64,000 nucleotides of DNA from Caenorhabditis remanei (Eukaryota > Nematoda > Chromadorea > Rhabditida > Rhabditidae), in assembly GCF_010183535.1 (NCBI RefSeq), contig NC_071332.1, positions 13,020,001 to 13,084,000 of the forward strand. Direction: 5' to 3'. Positions 30,999 to 42,051 of the stretch are shown here, piece by piece. The notes under the pieces were generated by a model. The model made no database searches and was not told the DNA's origin. It was given only the letters and a program-made list of their open reading frames with translations. The number at the start of each line of letters is the position of its first letter. Position 1 is the first letter of the stretch. A program made the position numbers and the translations under genes.

Positions 30999-31525
30999 GA
31001 AGTGACAATGACCCCATTAGGTTATGCTGAACTTCGAACAAGTTTATTATTCAACAATAAATTAACTTTTCTTTCACAGAAATACCGTATTCATCACAAT
31101 CAAATTGAAATAAAATAATGACATAAACTTTAAGACACAAAAATACTAAAACTTGGTTAATATTTGTGTTAATAGCAGTGATAAGTGTCATGCGAGTGAA
31201 GTGAGTATGGTTAATAATGGGAAAAGGTGAACTTGGAATAAAAATAAATTTAAATGATACTGTTGAATACTTATGATACGTTACGGAGAGAAAAAGAAAA
31301 AATAAATGACTAGAAACAATTAAAATTGAAAATTTGATTACAAGAAAAGAGAGAAACTGAATAATTAAGCAACATCAAACTGATATCTAAAATCAGAGAA
31401 AACAAAGCTTGATGCGCGTAAAAACCAATAACCAATTTTTCCGATATTAAACAACACACCTGAATCAATGAGACCCTTGAAATATTTAAAAATAATACGA
31501 AAAAAAAATTAAATTCGAGTAACGC
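30999..31525. other. Intergenic between convergent genes
   Basis: This AT-rich 527-bp region includes an AATAAATTAA signal near 31059 and runs of A. It probably contains the two 3' UTRs. No gene is recognised. Confidence 0.5.
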
Positions 31526-33232
31526 CTAATCCCGTGATTTCCGTGTTGGATATGTCTTTTTTGGACCATTCCGTTGTTGTTCAAGCGACCGTCTCGAATA
31601 CGTTCTTTTCTTTTTTGGGGACGATGATGCTGATCTAGTAGTAACCGAAGCTGAAGGCGGCGCCGATAAAGTTGATGGTAGCGATTCGGATACTGGTGAC
31701 CGTGGAGAAGTAGAAATAGTAATTCCAGGATTCGAAGAATTCAGTTTCGCCGGATTGAATCGAATCCTCAAGTTGATTCGTGGCTGACTCGTGGATGGTG
31801 TAGCAAAAGACGTGCCAGCTTCTGATGGTTCACTACTAGAGGACGAGCTCGTTTCCGGAGTGCCATTTGAACCATTCACTTCTTGTTCCTGATATTTGAC
31901 ACGTGCTGATGACCGAGTTGATTTGATTGACTGCTTTGGAACAGATGGTTCTCTTCTGAAAACATAGATATTAAAAATGCCTTCAGTTACTGGATCCCTT
32001 ACGTCACAAATCTCAACCCAGTTGCCTTCATTCTTTCTTCCATCCGCTCCTTCTCTTCAGGTGTTTCTATTTCATCAACTGTGTTTAGCCGCCAATTTCC
32101 ATGCAGTTTGTTCTTTTCCGAGTAATAAAAATCGATGATTGTCTTCGTATCGACTGATTGTTTCAGCTAAAAAGAGAATAATTGAATTATTTAAAATTAA
32201 TAAAGGATAATTACCTGTTTTTTGAAGTACAACTCTTTGAGTTGGTGGTTTTTTCGCAGACGTTCGTGTCTTTCGATTGCAATATTCGCCACGACGAAGT
32301 CCTTAACAAGTTGTGGCATCATATCCGGACTGTGCATTTGTTGAGTAACATTTATCGTCGTGTCGACGTCGTATTCATAGAAAGACAGCACTTGGAGCAC
32401 CTGCAAGTATAAAATAGAGATATAATTCTTTTCCTGTTCTAGCTTGAAAACAAGGAATATATCTGTGATCTCTTGCACAAGCTATATCTGAATTGGACAA
32501 CGAACGCTCAAGAAAATAACCGCGCAGGGAACTTTCGAAGATATATGGAGGCAGATTGCAAGTGCTTTCTACACGTCTTCGTCTATTTACACGAATACAA
32601 AAAAGAGTAACTCGATTTTGTTCGTTTTCTACTTATGAATTGTCTTCTCACAAACTCACCACATCATCAGGTAAATGAGTAGTCGCCTGTTTCAGTCGAC
32701 TGAGGTCTCGTTCGTCTAATTGTTCTGTAGGTGAAGCCATGACTAGATATTCTCTATCATCTTCTGAAGACACTCCCTCTACGTGATCAGGAATTATTGC
32801 GAGAGATCTGAAAAGATAAATATCACAAGATTGAAAAACTGCACTGGTTTCTTCGGAAGACATCGTGAATATACAGCTACTACAAGCGACGAGAATTTGA
32901 GAAGCGCGCTCTAATGATAAAAAAAGCGAGAGGGAGGCACGCAGCGAAAGAAATTCATGGAAAACGAGGAGACACAGACGTCGCGCGTGTCTGTATCTCT
33001 TCTCCGTTTACTCTTTTCCGCAGCTGCTGCTTATCTCGCGTTTTCAAGGTCACACTGCCACAAATTTATCTGTAAGTACTAGAAGACAGATAACCACTCA
33101 CCTTTTCTTATGACTTGGATGGTACTCGCTTTCTGAGTTCTGTTTCGATCTCCTCTTCAAGAATCGACTCTTCATGTCGCTTACTGTTGGCTCTGCCACG
33201 TCATTGTCGGCGCCCTCCGTTTCGTTCGTCAT
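31526..33232 (-). CDS. ELM2/SANT-like nuclear protein
   Basis: Minus-strand exons 33232-33102, 32807-32660, 32400-32215, 32166-32003 and 31955-31526 encode about 352 aa. ATG 33232 (MTNETEGADNDV) is chosen because longer upstream frames lack features. The middle part (YLVMASPTEQLDERDLSR to VLSFYEYDVDTTI) resembles the second half of an ELM2 domain. SVDTKTIIDFYYSEKNKL resembles the end of a SANT domain, as in CoREST and MIER co-repressors. The C-terminal third is Ser/Thr/Pro-rich with basic nuclear-localisation-like stretches (SPKKKRTYSRR). It may be a subunit of a histone-deacetylase or demethylase complex. Assignment is by pattern; the start of ELM2 is weak. Confidence 0.6.
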
Positions 33233-34505
33233 TGTATTGATTTTTTTGAGGCTGAAATTATACGAAATTGGAGGGAAGTCTAGATAACAGTAATAAGTAG
33301 GAACGCGCAGAAGAAATTCGAGAAAAAGGGCACGAAACAGTAGAATTGTATCGAGTGAGTCAGTTTGAAAAAATGGTGAATTGTGGAAAACCGGCGACAA
33401 AATAAAGAGCGCCGCGGGCACGAAGAGTGTGCGAAGGCGCGGGGACGCAGACCGAGAAACATAAAACTGAAGGGGAAACGCGTTAGTTGGATGGAAAGAA
33501 GAGAAATGGGGGAATAAGGAAACGGGATGAATAGATGGGTGTTCATGTTCATCCGATATATACGATTTCCCTCATTTAAAAATTTCTCCGAAAAAGTCTG
33601 AACATCTGGGGGTGTTGAGAAGAGAGACGACTTCTGGAAGACTGTAAGCGGACCAAGTCGTAGCTGGGATAAGTAAGATCCTAGGGAGGCAGTTCTTCGA
33701 AAAGGAACAAACGGTTATGTTGTGGGTTACAGTAGCATTTAGTTAATTGGGGAGCACGAAGTCCATTCTTCCGGATTTGAGTTTACTAATGAAAATTATT
33801 CGGAGATTAATGCCTACGATATCAGTGTTACAAGATGTCTGTCTAATTTCCTTTCTTGAAGGTCTCATTTTTAATGAAAACAACATTAACTGTCCTCTAC
33901 ACAATTTCAGTCACAGCACAGAATGAAATTAGTCATCCTAGGCAGCTACAACTCATCTTCAGCTCGATTATTACCAACGCTCGTAACTCAAATAATAACT
34001 AGGAGGGAGTGAGAGAAAGAATGGTATACTGAACAAAAGAGCGAACACATTGATATTCCTATTCGCTTGGTTGCATGCATTTCGTTTTAGGCGAAACAAT
34101 TTATCGTTTGGAATGAAACAAAAAAGATCATGTGTTCTTGACAACGAATCAAACAACAAACCAACCCTCACTAAAAAAACAAAACAAAACTGACTTGAGC
34201 GTGTGTGCTAGAAATGTGAATAATATTGTTGTTTGTGCTAGTTGGCCGCACCTATGAGAGGATATAATGAGAGCGCATCCTATTTGTTATTTATTTTTAA
34301 GAAAGAGATTTTGAAAGACAGAAGAAATTAAATTCAGAACAGAACCGCGAAGACTCGGGGTAAGACTTTTCAGCGCATTGTAGATATGCGGAAAACAATG
34401 ATTTACTCACTATCCGATCTAAATTTAAAATGTTTGGCATTTGCTTTGCTAGATGTTACAAAAATTTTTAAAAACCAAAAACAACGGAAACGGAAAATAA
34501 ATAGT
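33233..34505. other. Gene-free upstream region
   Basis: This 1.27-kb stretch upstream of the ELM2/SANT-like gene shows short frames only on the minus strand. The first few hundred bases are GC-richer than average and should hold the promoter and 5' UTR. No gene is supported. Confidence 0.5.
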
Positions 34506-34618
34506 TATTGTCGAAATAAAAAAAGTGATACCCGGTGTTTGCGGACTTAATGCTAATTTTAATAATTTTTCCACTAAGTCCGCAAACACCGGGTATCACT
34601 TTTTTTATTTCGACAATA
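34506..34618. mobile_element. TA-flanked palindromic MITE, copy 2
   Basis: The 109-bp palindrome 34508-34616 begins TTGTCGAAATAAAAAAAGTG and ends with its reverse complement, with TA on both sides. It shares ends and the inner TCCGCAAACAC arm with the MITE at 5053-5184, but the middle arm sequence differs (GATACCCGG against ACATTTTTTACCGACGCG). Confidence 0.82.
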
Positions 34619-34635
34619 TTAGCCGAGCATTTAAG

Positions 34636-34875
34636 TTACAACCGCGCCCCACCTCAAACGAGAGAGTATCGCCGAGAGACGCAGAGTATTTTCTGGCTCG
34701 AAAACGATTTTCACCATTTTCGATCTATTTTCACAAGTTTTAATTAAAAATTTGCCAATTTCCGAGAGAAAATTATGAAAAATAGATCAAAAATGTAGAA
34801 AATATGTTTCGCGCCACAACAAAACTCTGCGTCTCTCGCCGATACTCTCTCGTTTGAGGTGGAGCGCAGTTGTAA
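34636..34875. repeat. 240-bp inverted repeat (palindromic element)
   Basis: The left arm starts TTACAACCGCGCCCCACC and includes CGAGAGAGTATCGCCGAGAG. The right arm is its imperfect reverse complement, ending GGTGGAGCGCAGTTGTAA. Arms are about 100 bp, diverged by some 10-15 percent, around an AT-rich loop. This is probably a non-autonomous DNA transposon. Confidence 0.75.
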
Positions 34876-34893
34876 GAAGGGATGGGCTGCTAA

Positions 34894-35253
34894 TACAAAT
34901 CGGGAAGAAACGAAATCGGGAAGAAACGAAAGCGGAAGAAACGAAACGGGAAGAAACGAATCGGGAAGAAGCGAAACGGGAAGAACAGTTTTTCGCAAGT
35001 TTTCCTGACTTTAGCTATAGTAATGGCTGCGCACAATGCTCTAAATCGATTTTTTAGTTCCGTAACTTTATTTTCGACACAAATTTTAGCGCATAAGCCA
35101 GAAAAATCTTTTCTCAATTTTGGATTACGGTCAACTCCGCAATTTGACGTGAAGGTGTTCACAGAAATTTAGCTTGTTCTTCCCGATTCGTTTCTTCCCG
35201 TTTCGTTTCTTCCGCTTTCGTTTCTTCCCGATTTCGTTTCTTCCCGATTTGTA
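34894..35253. repeat. 360-bp palindrome with GGGAAGAAACGAAA tandem arms
   Basis: Each arm (about 85 bp) is a tandem array of CGGGAAGAAACGAAA-type 14-16 bp units. The left array is at 34899-34990 and its reverse complement is at 35174-35253. The outermost bases TACAAATCGG match as inverted ends. The interior contains GCGCACAATGCTCTAAATCG and TTTTAGCGCATAAGC. Confidence 0.8.
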
Positions 35254-35355
35254 CGGTCTCAATATTAAAACTTAATTCAGAGTACTGTACGTCAAAAAGT
35301 ACACATTGACAATGCGTGTTTGCGGACTATGCCTACCGTAGTCTTTGCCGATGAT

Positions 35356-35512
35356 CAAATCAGGAAGAAACGAAAGTGGAAGAAACGAAGCGGAAAGAAC
35401 AATTTTTCCCAAGTTTTACTGACTATGTTTGGAGTAATAGCTGCGCACAATGATCTAAATTGATTTTTTAGTTCCGTAACTTCATTTTTGAGACAAATTT
35501 TAGCGCATAAGC
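35356..35512 (+). repeat. Truncated second copy of the GGGAAGAAACGAAA palindrome
   Basis: This piece repeats the left arm (two or three array units) and interior of the 34894-35253 element, through CTGCGCACAATGATCTAAAT and TTTTAGCGCATAAGC. It stops before the right arm. It is moderately diverged from the first copy. Confidence 0.75.
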
Positions 35513-35681
35513 AGTGTGAGGTATTCGGTGAACAACTACCGATAAATGCAGTTTTCGGTAAATTTCCGGTAATTTACCGGTTAATTCTCCTTTAAATTTA
35601 CCGATAAATTTGTCGTGGACAAGTCAGCCATATTGCTCTATTTCATCAGCTTCCTCAACCTTACTGTTCGCAACCACGTCC
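35513..35681. repeat. Short CCGGTAA-rich repeat
   Basis: The stretch 35528-35610 repeats variants of TTTCCGGTAA and TTACCGATAA in both orientations, suggesting a small decayed palindromic repeat. Nothing coding is visible. Confidence 0.5.
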
Positions 35682-35870
35682 TCAATCACTGCTTTTGTAT
35701 GTAATCCTTTTCAACTCATAAATCACTCTCATTCTTCCTTTCACATCCAACTCCGCCCTATTAGCACATTCAATTTTATGAGGAACCTCGTTCAACAATG
35801 GAGTTTCCAACTCCTTCCAAATCTTCTCCTTCATCAATGTTATCTCACTTCCCGTATCCAATTGGAACTC
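35682..35870 (-). pseudogene. Retropepsin (retrotransposon aspartic protease) fragment
   Basis: The minus-strand frame from 35870 to the TGA at 35684-35682 begins EFQLDTGSEITLMKEKIW, carrying the catalytic DTGS motif (35858-35847). It continues KELETPLLNEVPHKI and ELDVKGRMRVIYEL, as in LTR-retrotransposon proteases of the gypsy or Pao type. A TAA sits immediately upstream, and downstream sequence is out of frame, so only about 62 codons survive. No reverse transcriptase or LTR was seen nearby. Confidence 0.65.
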
Positions 35871-36212
35871 TTATTCTCGTTACGACTGACGTGTCTTTGG
35901 GTTGATGATCAATACAGACTCCCAAATCATCTTGAGAAGTGCCACACAGATTGAACAATACTAATATCATCAAAAACTCCGTACATTACAATCGAAACTC
36001 TCAAGACTAACAAGTCACATTCTCAATCGAATCATAAATGAATTCAAGTGAGAAAAATCGTCGAGAAAGAATCCACGAGTCTATTAATTTTTGTTCTCCG
36101 CAAATATCAATTCGTCTGAAATTTTGAAACTTCCGTTTATTGTACATTCCCGCTCTTTATACTTTGTCGGTTTCAATCAAATGTAATCAAATTTTTATTT
36201 ATTTTCCACATT
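35871..36212. other. Spacer between retropepsin fragment and DUF273 gene
   Basis: This 342-bp AT-rich stretch shows no recognisable gene. It may include decayed retrotransposon sequence and the DUF273 3' UTR. Confidence 0.45.
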
Positions 36213-38066
36213 TTACAAAATGTCATCAACTCGCAGTAACGATTTCTTTTTCATCACTTCCACTTCATTTTCAATCTTCTTCAAACTCTTCTGAATCCCA
36301 TATACTGTCCCTATTAATCTAGAATCGTAGTTCCACGTTTTGTTTCCAGGTGAGCACTTTTTCAAATCAAATTCTCCGATAAATGGATTGAACCATTGAT
36401 TCCGAGAAGTTGCGACGGGTCTGAAAATGTCTAATTTCTTTCTCGAGTTTACCCCAACTGCCCACCTCAACTCCCAAACTGGAATCTCTCTCAACTGGGA
36501 AGATTTCCAACCATGCAGCATAAAATCTACACGAGGATTCCATAGATTGTTAGTCAACCAACCATCTCTGACCCATCCGTTTCCTTTTTCTAGAATCCTC
36601 ACTTTTCCAAACTTTGATTCAGATCTCATCAGCTTTCGAATACAAGCTTCAAAACTAAATAAGTCATCAAATGTTTTAGAATTCTCGTAAATCTGACGGC
36701 ATTGGCTTTTGGAGAGAGCTCCCACTGGGAGAAGTTTTTCAGCGAGAAACATCTGAAAACGGTGAAGATTAACAGATGAGGAGGTTCAGAGAAATACATG
36801 AATAGCTCCATTATCAGATCCATGCAAGCTATCATTTGGAAGTTCCGTCTCGTAGTTTGCGAAATCTAAACATGGTAAATAAAGCTTTCAAAAGAAATTT
36901 GGTTAGCCACCATTCAAAAAATCTATGACATATTTCGTATTTTTCGCAATATACGATCCCGTTGCAATCTCCCAATTTTGAATTCTATCGTAAAATGTGA
37001 TGTCAACGTCATCTTCCATGAACTTCTCAATTCGCCTATTTGGATTAACGACGCCAATGTCTGCATCAATGAACATGACGGCTTCATAATTCTGGAGAAC
37101 TTTGGCAACAAGACAGTGTCGTCGGAATAGAATCTGGAATGCATGCTTGACCACCATAGTTGTACGGAATGCCATTTTCCGAAAAACCGGAATCCGGAAT
37201 CCGGAACCGGAATCAAATTTTTCATTTTCCGGAATCCGGAATCCGGAACCGGAATGAAGTTTTTCAAATACCGGAATCCGGAATCCGGAACCGGAATCAA
37301 AATTTTAATTTTCCGGAATCCGGAATCCGGAACCGGAATGACGAAAAAACCCGGAATTCCGGAATTTCGGATTTTCAAGGCCAAGTCATTTTTTCGAGTG
37401 TTTTTAATGATATATAAAGTTTAAAACTACTTTTGAGGTTCAAAACCGAAAGAGAAGTAATGCAGTTGTCTTTAAAACTCAAAAAAAATTTTAAAATTTA
37501 AAATTCAAAATTCCGGAAAAAAAATTCAAAAAAACCGGAATCCGGAATCCGGAATCGGAATGAAGTTTTTTAAATACCGGAATCAGGAATCCGGAACCGG
37601 AATGAAAATTTTCATTTTCCGGAATCCGGAACCGGAACCGGAATGAAAATTTTCATTTTCCGGAATCCGGAACCGGAACCGGAATGTCAAAAAAAACCCG
37701 GAATCCGGATTCCGGACAACTATGTTGACCACTAGTCATTTATATAATGATGGACTCACATCCGTTTGCAAACATGGGTATGCTGGTCCCGAATCTCTCA
37801 CCAGTAAAAAATTGTATTCTTGAATAGAAGCATAACATCGTACACTGTCTGTAATATAATGTTTCAAGAGAATTATTGTGAATAAAGGTAAAACACTTGC
37901 CTAGTGCAACTCTGTAATTTTCCGGACTAGTGTCATTATTGAGAACCACTACGATCGCAATCTCTCTCGGCTTTGAGAAGTCAACACAGAAAAATAGGAA
38001 GACAAAAATACAAGTACACAGTATTAGAATGAATTTCCATCTTGTCAACTTTCTAGTAATGTGCAT
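36213..38066 (-). CDS. DUF273 putative glycosyltransferase, type II membrane protein
   Basis: Minus-strand exons 38066-37901, 37848-37760, 37133-36911, 36865-36798 and 36752-36213 encode about 361 aa with consistent phases. ATG 38066 gives a short basic cytosolic tail then a membrane anchor (FILILCTCIFVFLFFCVDF), as in Golgi enzymes. FRRHCLVAK and VMFIDADIGVVNP contain the DxD-like metal site. DDVDITFYDRIQNWEIATGSY and LHGSDNGAIH are also typical of the nematode DUF273 (GT-A-like) family. Intron 1 begins with GC (CTAG|GCAAGT). Intron 2 (37134-37759) is swollen by a CCGGAATCCGGAACCGG tandem repeat. The substrate is unknown. Confidence 0.85.
37181..37720. repeat. CCGGAATCCGGAATCCGGAACCGGAAT tandem repeat inside an intron
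   Basis: Two blocks (about 37181-37360 and 37530-37720) consist of 40-55 bp units. Each unit has two or three CCGGAATCCGGAA copies plus CCGGAACCGGAAT and a spacer such as TTTTTCATTTT. They flank about 150 bp of AT-rich sequence with related fragments. The whole lies within intron 2 of the DUF273 gene. Confidence 0.85.
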
Positions 38067-38330
38067 TTCGTGTTCATAATTGAAATGAGAATACACTTCA
38101 ACTGAAATGTATGATTTTATGAGCTCTCCAGTTTGCTGAAGGGAGTATTCAAACTGATAAGAAACATAGGAATGATCAAAAGTCCACAAAACATAACGGG
38201 AGCGATGGAAGAGAAGAAAGGAGGCGAAAGAAAACAAATACTTTATAATGTGAAATGACATATGGATTTATCAATTTGGTCAGATTATATTTTCCTCTTT
38301 TTCAAGTGATACCCACATCGTTGGCAGTTT

Positions 38331-39450
38331 CTAGAACATCAACACGAACACCGATGCAATTGATTCTGAAAATCAGATTATCTTATTTATAGATCAGATA
38401 GTTTAGCAACCTACGCCGCTTTTTCTTCACCACCGAAATCATTTCCTTATTCGAAGCGAGTATGATTCCTCTGAAAATAAGATTCCAGTTATTGAAAAGA
38501 AGTCTCAATCATCAGAAAACTAATAAGGAACCAACACACAAAGTATCTTACCCTTCGACTGCATGCATGAATGCCCAAAGACTTGCATCCAAAAACAATA
38601 ATATAGAATTAGAGACCAATGGAGCTGTAACATAATATGTAACTTGTCCAGCGAAAATGGATGCTCCTTGGAAAAATGATTGACGAATGAAACTGTTCTC
38701 TCTTTGTTTTTGTTCTTTTGACATCTGAACTCCAACGGAACTCAACAAGTTACGACTATCTTTTCCAGCTTTGTAAGCAGTTAATAAGTTGATAATGAGA
38801 GTCAGTGCAACCATGGAAATATTCAATATGAAGTCAGAGTACCATGTTATTGTAGAGCAGTTTTGAGTATTCAGAAAAACAAAAGTCCATGAAATATCAT
38901 TGTACGAAAAGTGGCAACCGAGGACTTCATAAAATCCAATACACATCGTAATAGCTATCAGACAAGCAACATTTTTCATGAGGTTTGTATTGAATTTGTT
39001 GAAAATTTGATCATAATGAAATGTCCAAAACACTGCACAAAGACGGTTCAATGCAAGGAGAAGATGAAGTTGATTAGAAACTTCGTAGACTGTCATAGCG
39101 GAAAGACCCAGAAAACGGGAATAATTGACTAGGGGCTGAGAGTTGCTGGAAACTTGTACTAGGTTACCAAGAATCATTCTAACCCCATGACACTTGCACA
39201 TACCTCAATTGCATTGGGCAAACATACAAAAGGAATATAAGACACATAACCATGTTGCAGATTGCTTGATTTTTAGTGATTATTCCGAATGAACTGTTCA
39301 TTGAACCCATTTTTCCAGCTGCCAGAAACACGAAGAGATTAGCCAATGTACCAAATGACATGATCTGGAAATTCTTATAAGTTTCAAAGAAAACTTAAAC
39401 TATTCACTCACCACAAAAGTGATTAATGACACAATAAATTGTTCAGACAT
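38331..39450 (-). CDS. Serpentine chemoreceptor, class X (srx)
   Basis: Minus-strand exons 39450-39412, 39364-39204, 39145-38552, 38470-38415 and 38365-38331 encode about 294 aa. Motifs: MNSSFGIITKNQAICNM, HLLLALNRLCAVFW at TM3, and ENSFIRQSFFQGASIF with ALLWAFMHAVEG-type ending (SLWAFMHAVEGG), a hallmark of srx receptors. The short first exon encodes MSEQFIVSLITFV. The intron between exons 2 and 3 was placed at 39146-39203 because a closer acceptor would give an implausible 25-nt intron. It is probably a functional chemosensory GPCR. Confidence 0.83.
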
Positions 39451-39854
39451 TGAAATATCGGAATTATTTTTGGCGGATTAAAATGAGATCTTTGAAAATT
39501 CCAAATGCTTCTGATGTCACAAGAATCCGCTCCAAAAAACCTCCGCAATAATAATTTTCTAGTTAAAATTAGAGAGGCAGTACAATTGGAAATACAATTA
39601 GTCAGCCACAGAAAAAAATAGAGCTCGGTTTTTAACGTCACCTACTTTATAGTTGGTAATATCACCATAAATTTCCGCACCATGGAACAAATTGGTCAGG
39701 AATTGTGAAGTTTTAGAAATTTGTAACATTTCGAAGATCATTTATTTGTGTGACGAGAATGGGTCTAGAGAAATATGATATGTTCTTTGTATGAGTGAAA
39801 CAGTTAATATTTTATTGACAGACATTGCATTCATCCGAACCAACTGAAAAGTTT
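39451..39854. other. Intergenic spacer srx to irld
   Basis: This 404-bp region upstream of srx and downstream of the minus-strand irld gene is AT-rich and shows nothing recognisable. Confidence 0.45.
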
Positions 39855-40621
39855 TCAAAGAATCTTTTTCTTTTCATCTCTTCTTCCATAAATTGAAATT
39901 CCAATCAAGGCAACAGCTGCCACAAAGCAGAGAATTGCAAAGACGAAAGTCCAGAGACTGTAATACCATTCATCACACTGTTTTGTGAGGAAATGATTAT
40001 CGGTTAGAAAGATTGGACGACGTTTTTCAGATGCCATGAAGAGAGTGTAGTGTTGACTCTGAAAAAGTATGTCAGAGGTAGATCTCAAAGCATAAACTAA
40101 CCTCTGTCATGTAAGCTGGCCAGTTATCAGCGAAGTAGTAAGTAATACTATGTTTAGTGGAAACAAGACCGAGTCTTGCACCAATTGCTAACTTCAATCC
40201 CTGGTTTCCTCTCACGACGATAGCCGGAAAGGCATCTGCACGAATGGCTCTAAGATTCTGAAGATTCACTGAATCCCCCAAGTTAGTTGTATTCTCAATG
40301 ATAAGAGATCCGTAAAGTTCTTCAACAGTCCAGTAGTTTGGCATACGTTTTGGACTGTCTTAAAACGTTTTCAATTTTTTAAATCAGGTTTTTTACAAAC
40401 TCACGCAAATTTCGAATCACAATGTTTCCATATACTTTGGTGCACGGTTTTTCGGTTAACAAGCCAACCTCCGCATCGTTTTCAACACTCAATTCGGTGC
40501 CGTTACAGACAGTTTCAGCATGAATGAAAATGACAAGAATTGAAAGAATTGCCAAGGAGATTTGTACTGAAGACGGTGATGTGTGTTTTGCAAAAGAGGA
40601 ATTCTTACCTTTTGATAGCAT
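39855..40621 (-). CDS. Receptor L-domain protein (irld-type), minus-strand copy
   Basis: Minus-strand exons 40621-40609, 40566-40405, 40358-40102 and 40058-39855 encode about 211 aa. The first exon is only 13 nt (MLSK plus one base); removing the 42-nt intron yields an ideal signal peptide (MLSKVQISLAILSILVIF). One receptor L-type domain follows: VCNGTELSV, CTKVYGNIVIRNL, LYGSLIIENTT and LRAIRADAFPAIVVRGN. A C-terminal membrane segment (FVFAILCFVAAVALIGISIY) ends the protein. It resembles the ligand-binding half of insulin/EGF receptors without kinase, so it may bind insulin-like peptides or partner receptors. It forms a head-to-head pair with the next gene. Confidence 0.78.
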
Positions 40622-40901
40622 CGTTGCTTGCTATATTCTTTACAATGATGACCAATCGGAGAGTACAAATCAAGAATAAACTCTTGGAAAACTGGAATCG
40701 GGAAAATGTGAAAAAAATAAAACTCGTGGATTATGTGGAGATCACGTGAGCAATTATAACACTTGACGTTTTTCAACCAACCTACGTGTTTGACAACGTG
40801 GAATTCTTTTCATCAGTTTCTGGTTTTCTTCTCTCATCATTTCTCTTGATTCCATCTCTCGTTTGATCAAGTTTTGGGATTCATTCATCAAGCGATTTTC
40901 A
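40622..40901. promoter_or_regulatory. Shared bidirectional upstream region of the irld pair
   Basis: Only 280 bp separate the two divergent irld start codons, so both promoters must lie here or overlap the genes. No specific factor site is identified. The arrangement suggests co-regulation. Confidence 0.6.
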
Positions 40902-41704
40902 ATGCTTTCCGGAGGTAACTTTTTTCAGAAACTTCATTCATTCTAACATTTTTCAGTGCTCAAAATTCTCGTTCTCTTCTTTTCCATCTTCATAATTTCG
41001 GATGCCAAAAATGTGTGCACCGGAGAAAGCTTGAGTGCATTTAATATGTTAGATGTAAAGAATTTGACCGAGATGGCAAAGAAACCACACTGCACTCATA
41101 TTGTGGGAGATATCATTATTCAGAATTTGGGTAAGTTTGCTAAAATTTTTATCTACAGACATTGAGAAAAAAACATTTTCTTTTTAAAATTTCAGTGGAC
41201 GTGGAGCTTCCAGTGCAGATCTATAAACGAATCCGCGTGGTTTTTGGATCAATAATTATTGTGAACAACACAAATATTGTTCCTCCAATCTTTTTCCAAT
41301 CTCTTCGTGTTGTCAATGCATCTCTTCTTCCTGCTATCACGATTTTGGGCAACAAAAATGTGATGATGCATGTTGGAAATTACTTCAAGAAGGCAGTTAC
41401 TCAAAACAAAGAGAAACTCATGTTCGCTGTTCTTCTGAACTCGAATCAAATTCTTGATACTGTAAGATACTGTAGATTCGATTAACCTCTGATATAACAC
41501 TCTTGATTTCAGAGTCAATACAATGTCTGGTATTTGGCTGGTTATCCGAATAGCAAATTCCTCATGGATTCTCTTTTACAAGTTAAAGTATGTGGAGAGA
41601 ACTTTTACAAGCCAATTGCCGGAATTCTTGGTTTCCTTTTCGTCGCATTGACTTTAGGATTTTCTACTGTCGCCTTCTACGACAGACCAAATCTGAAAAT
41701 ATAA
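40902..41704 (+). CDS. Receptor L-domain protein (irld-type), plus-strand copy
   Basis: Exons 40902-40914, 40957-41130, 41196-41461 and 41513-41704 encode about 214 aa. As in its divergent neighbour, exon 1 is 13 nt (MLSG plus one base) and splicing creates the signal peptide (MLSGVLKILVLFFSIFIIS). The L-domain features are VCTGESLSAF, CTHIVGDIIIQNL, VFGSIIIVNNT and LRVVNASLLPAITILGN. The protein ends in a membrane segment (IAGILGFLFVALTLGFSTVAFY). Exon sizes and phases parallel the minus-strand gene, so the two arose by inverted duplication. A role in insulin-type or sensory signalling is inferred from the family. Confidence 0.8.
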
Positions 41705-42051
41705 AGAATGACAAATTGGACAAACTATAGAGAACTGATTTTTTCTTTATGCGGAGATAAAGATAATTGAAAACCAAAAAAATTGTTATGAACTTTCACA
41801 AAAACTGAAGAAAAGAACCTGTTCAGTGAAATATTTCTTGTTACCTTAAACACCACCAAAAATAACTTTATTGTATTTTGCCCTGTAATGTTCTTCTCTC
41901 TGTTTTAATTTCTCATCTTTTCAGAATTCCTAGTATGTCATCGATCATCAGTGATGCTCATCGAAGCATACACAAATTAGCATCTCATGTTTTCTTACAA
42001 AAGAGACGACACTTCGTTTCTCTTCAAATTCTCGTTTACTCTAACTTCATA
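41705..42051. other. Spacer upstream of srh
   Basis: This 347-bp region carries the irld 3' UTR and srh promoter. The srh frame is open back to 41878, but that extension lacks receptor features, so the later ATG was chosen. Confidence 0.45.

Noticed and set aside
37143..37424. Frames reading FRNPESGTGM repeats
   Set aside because: They are translations of the intronic CCGGAATCCGGAA minisatellite.
39179..39203. 25-nt GT-AG intron in the srx gene
   Set aside because: It is too short; a 58-nt intron ending at 39146 gives better family alignment and frame.
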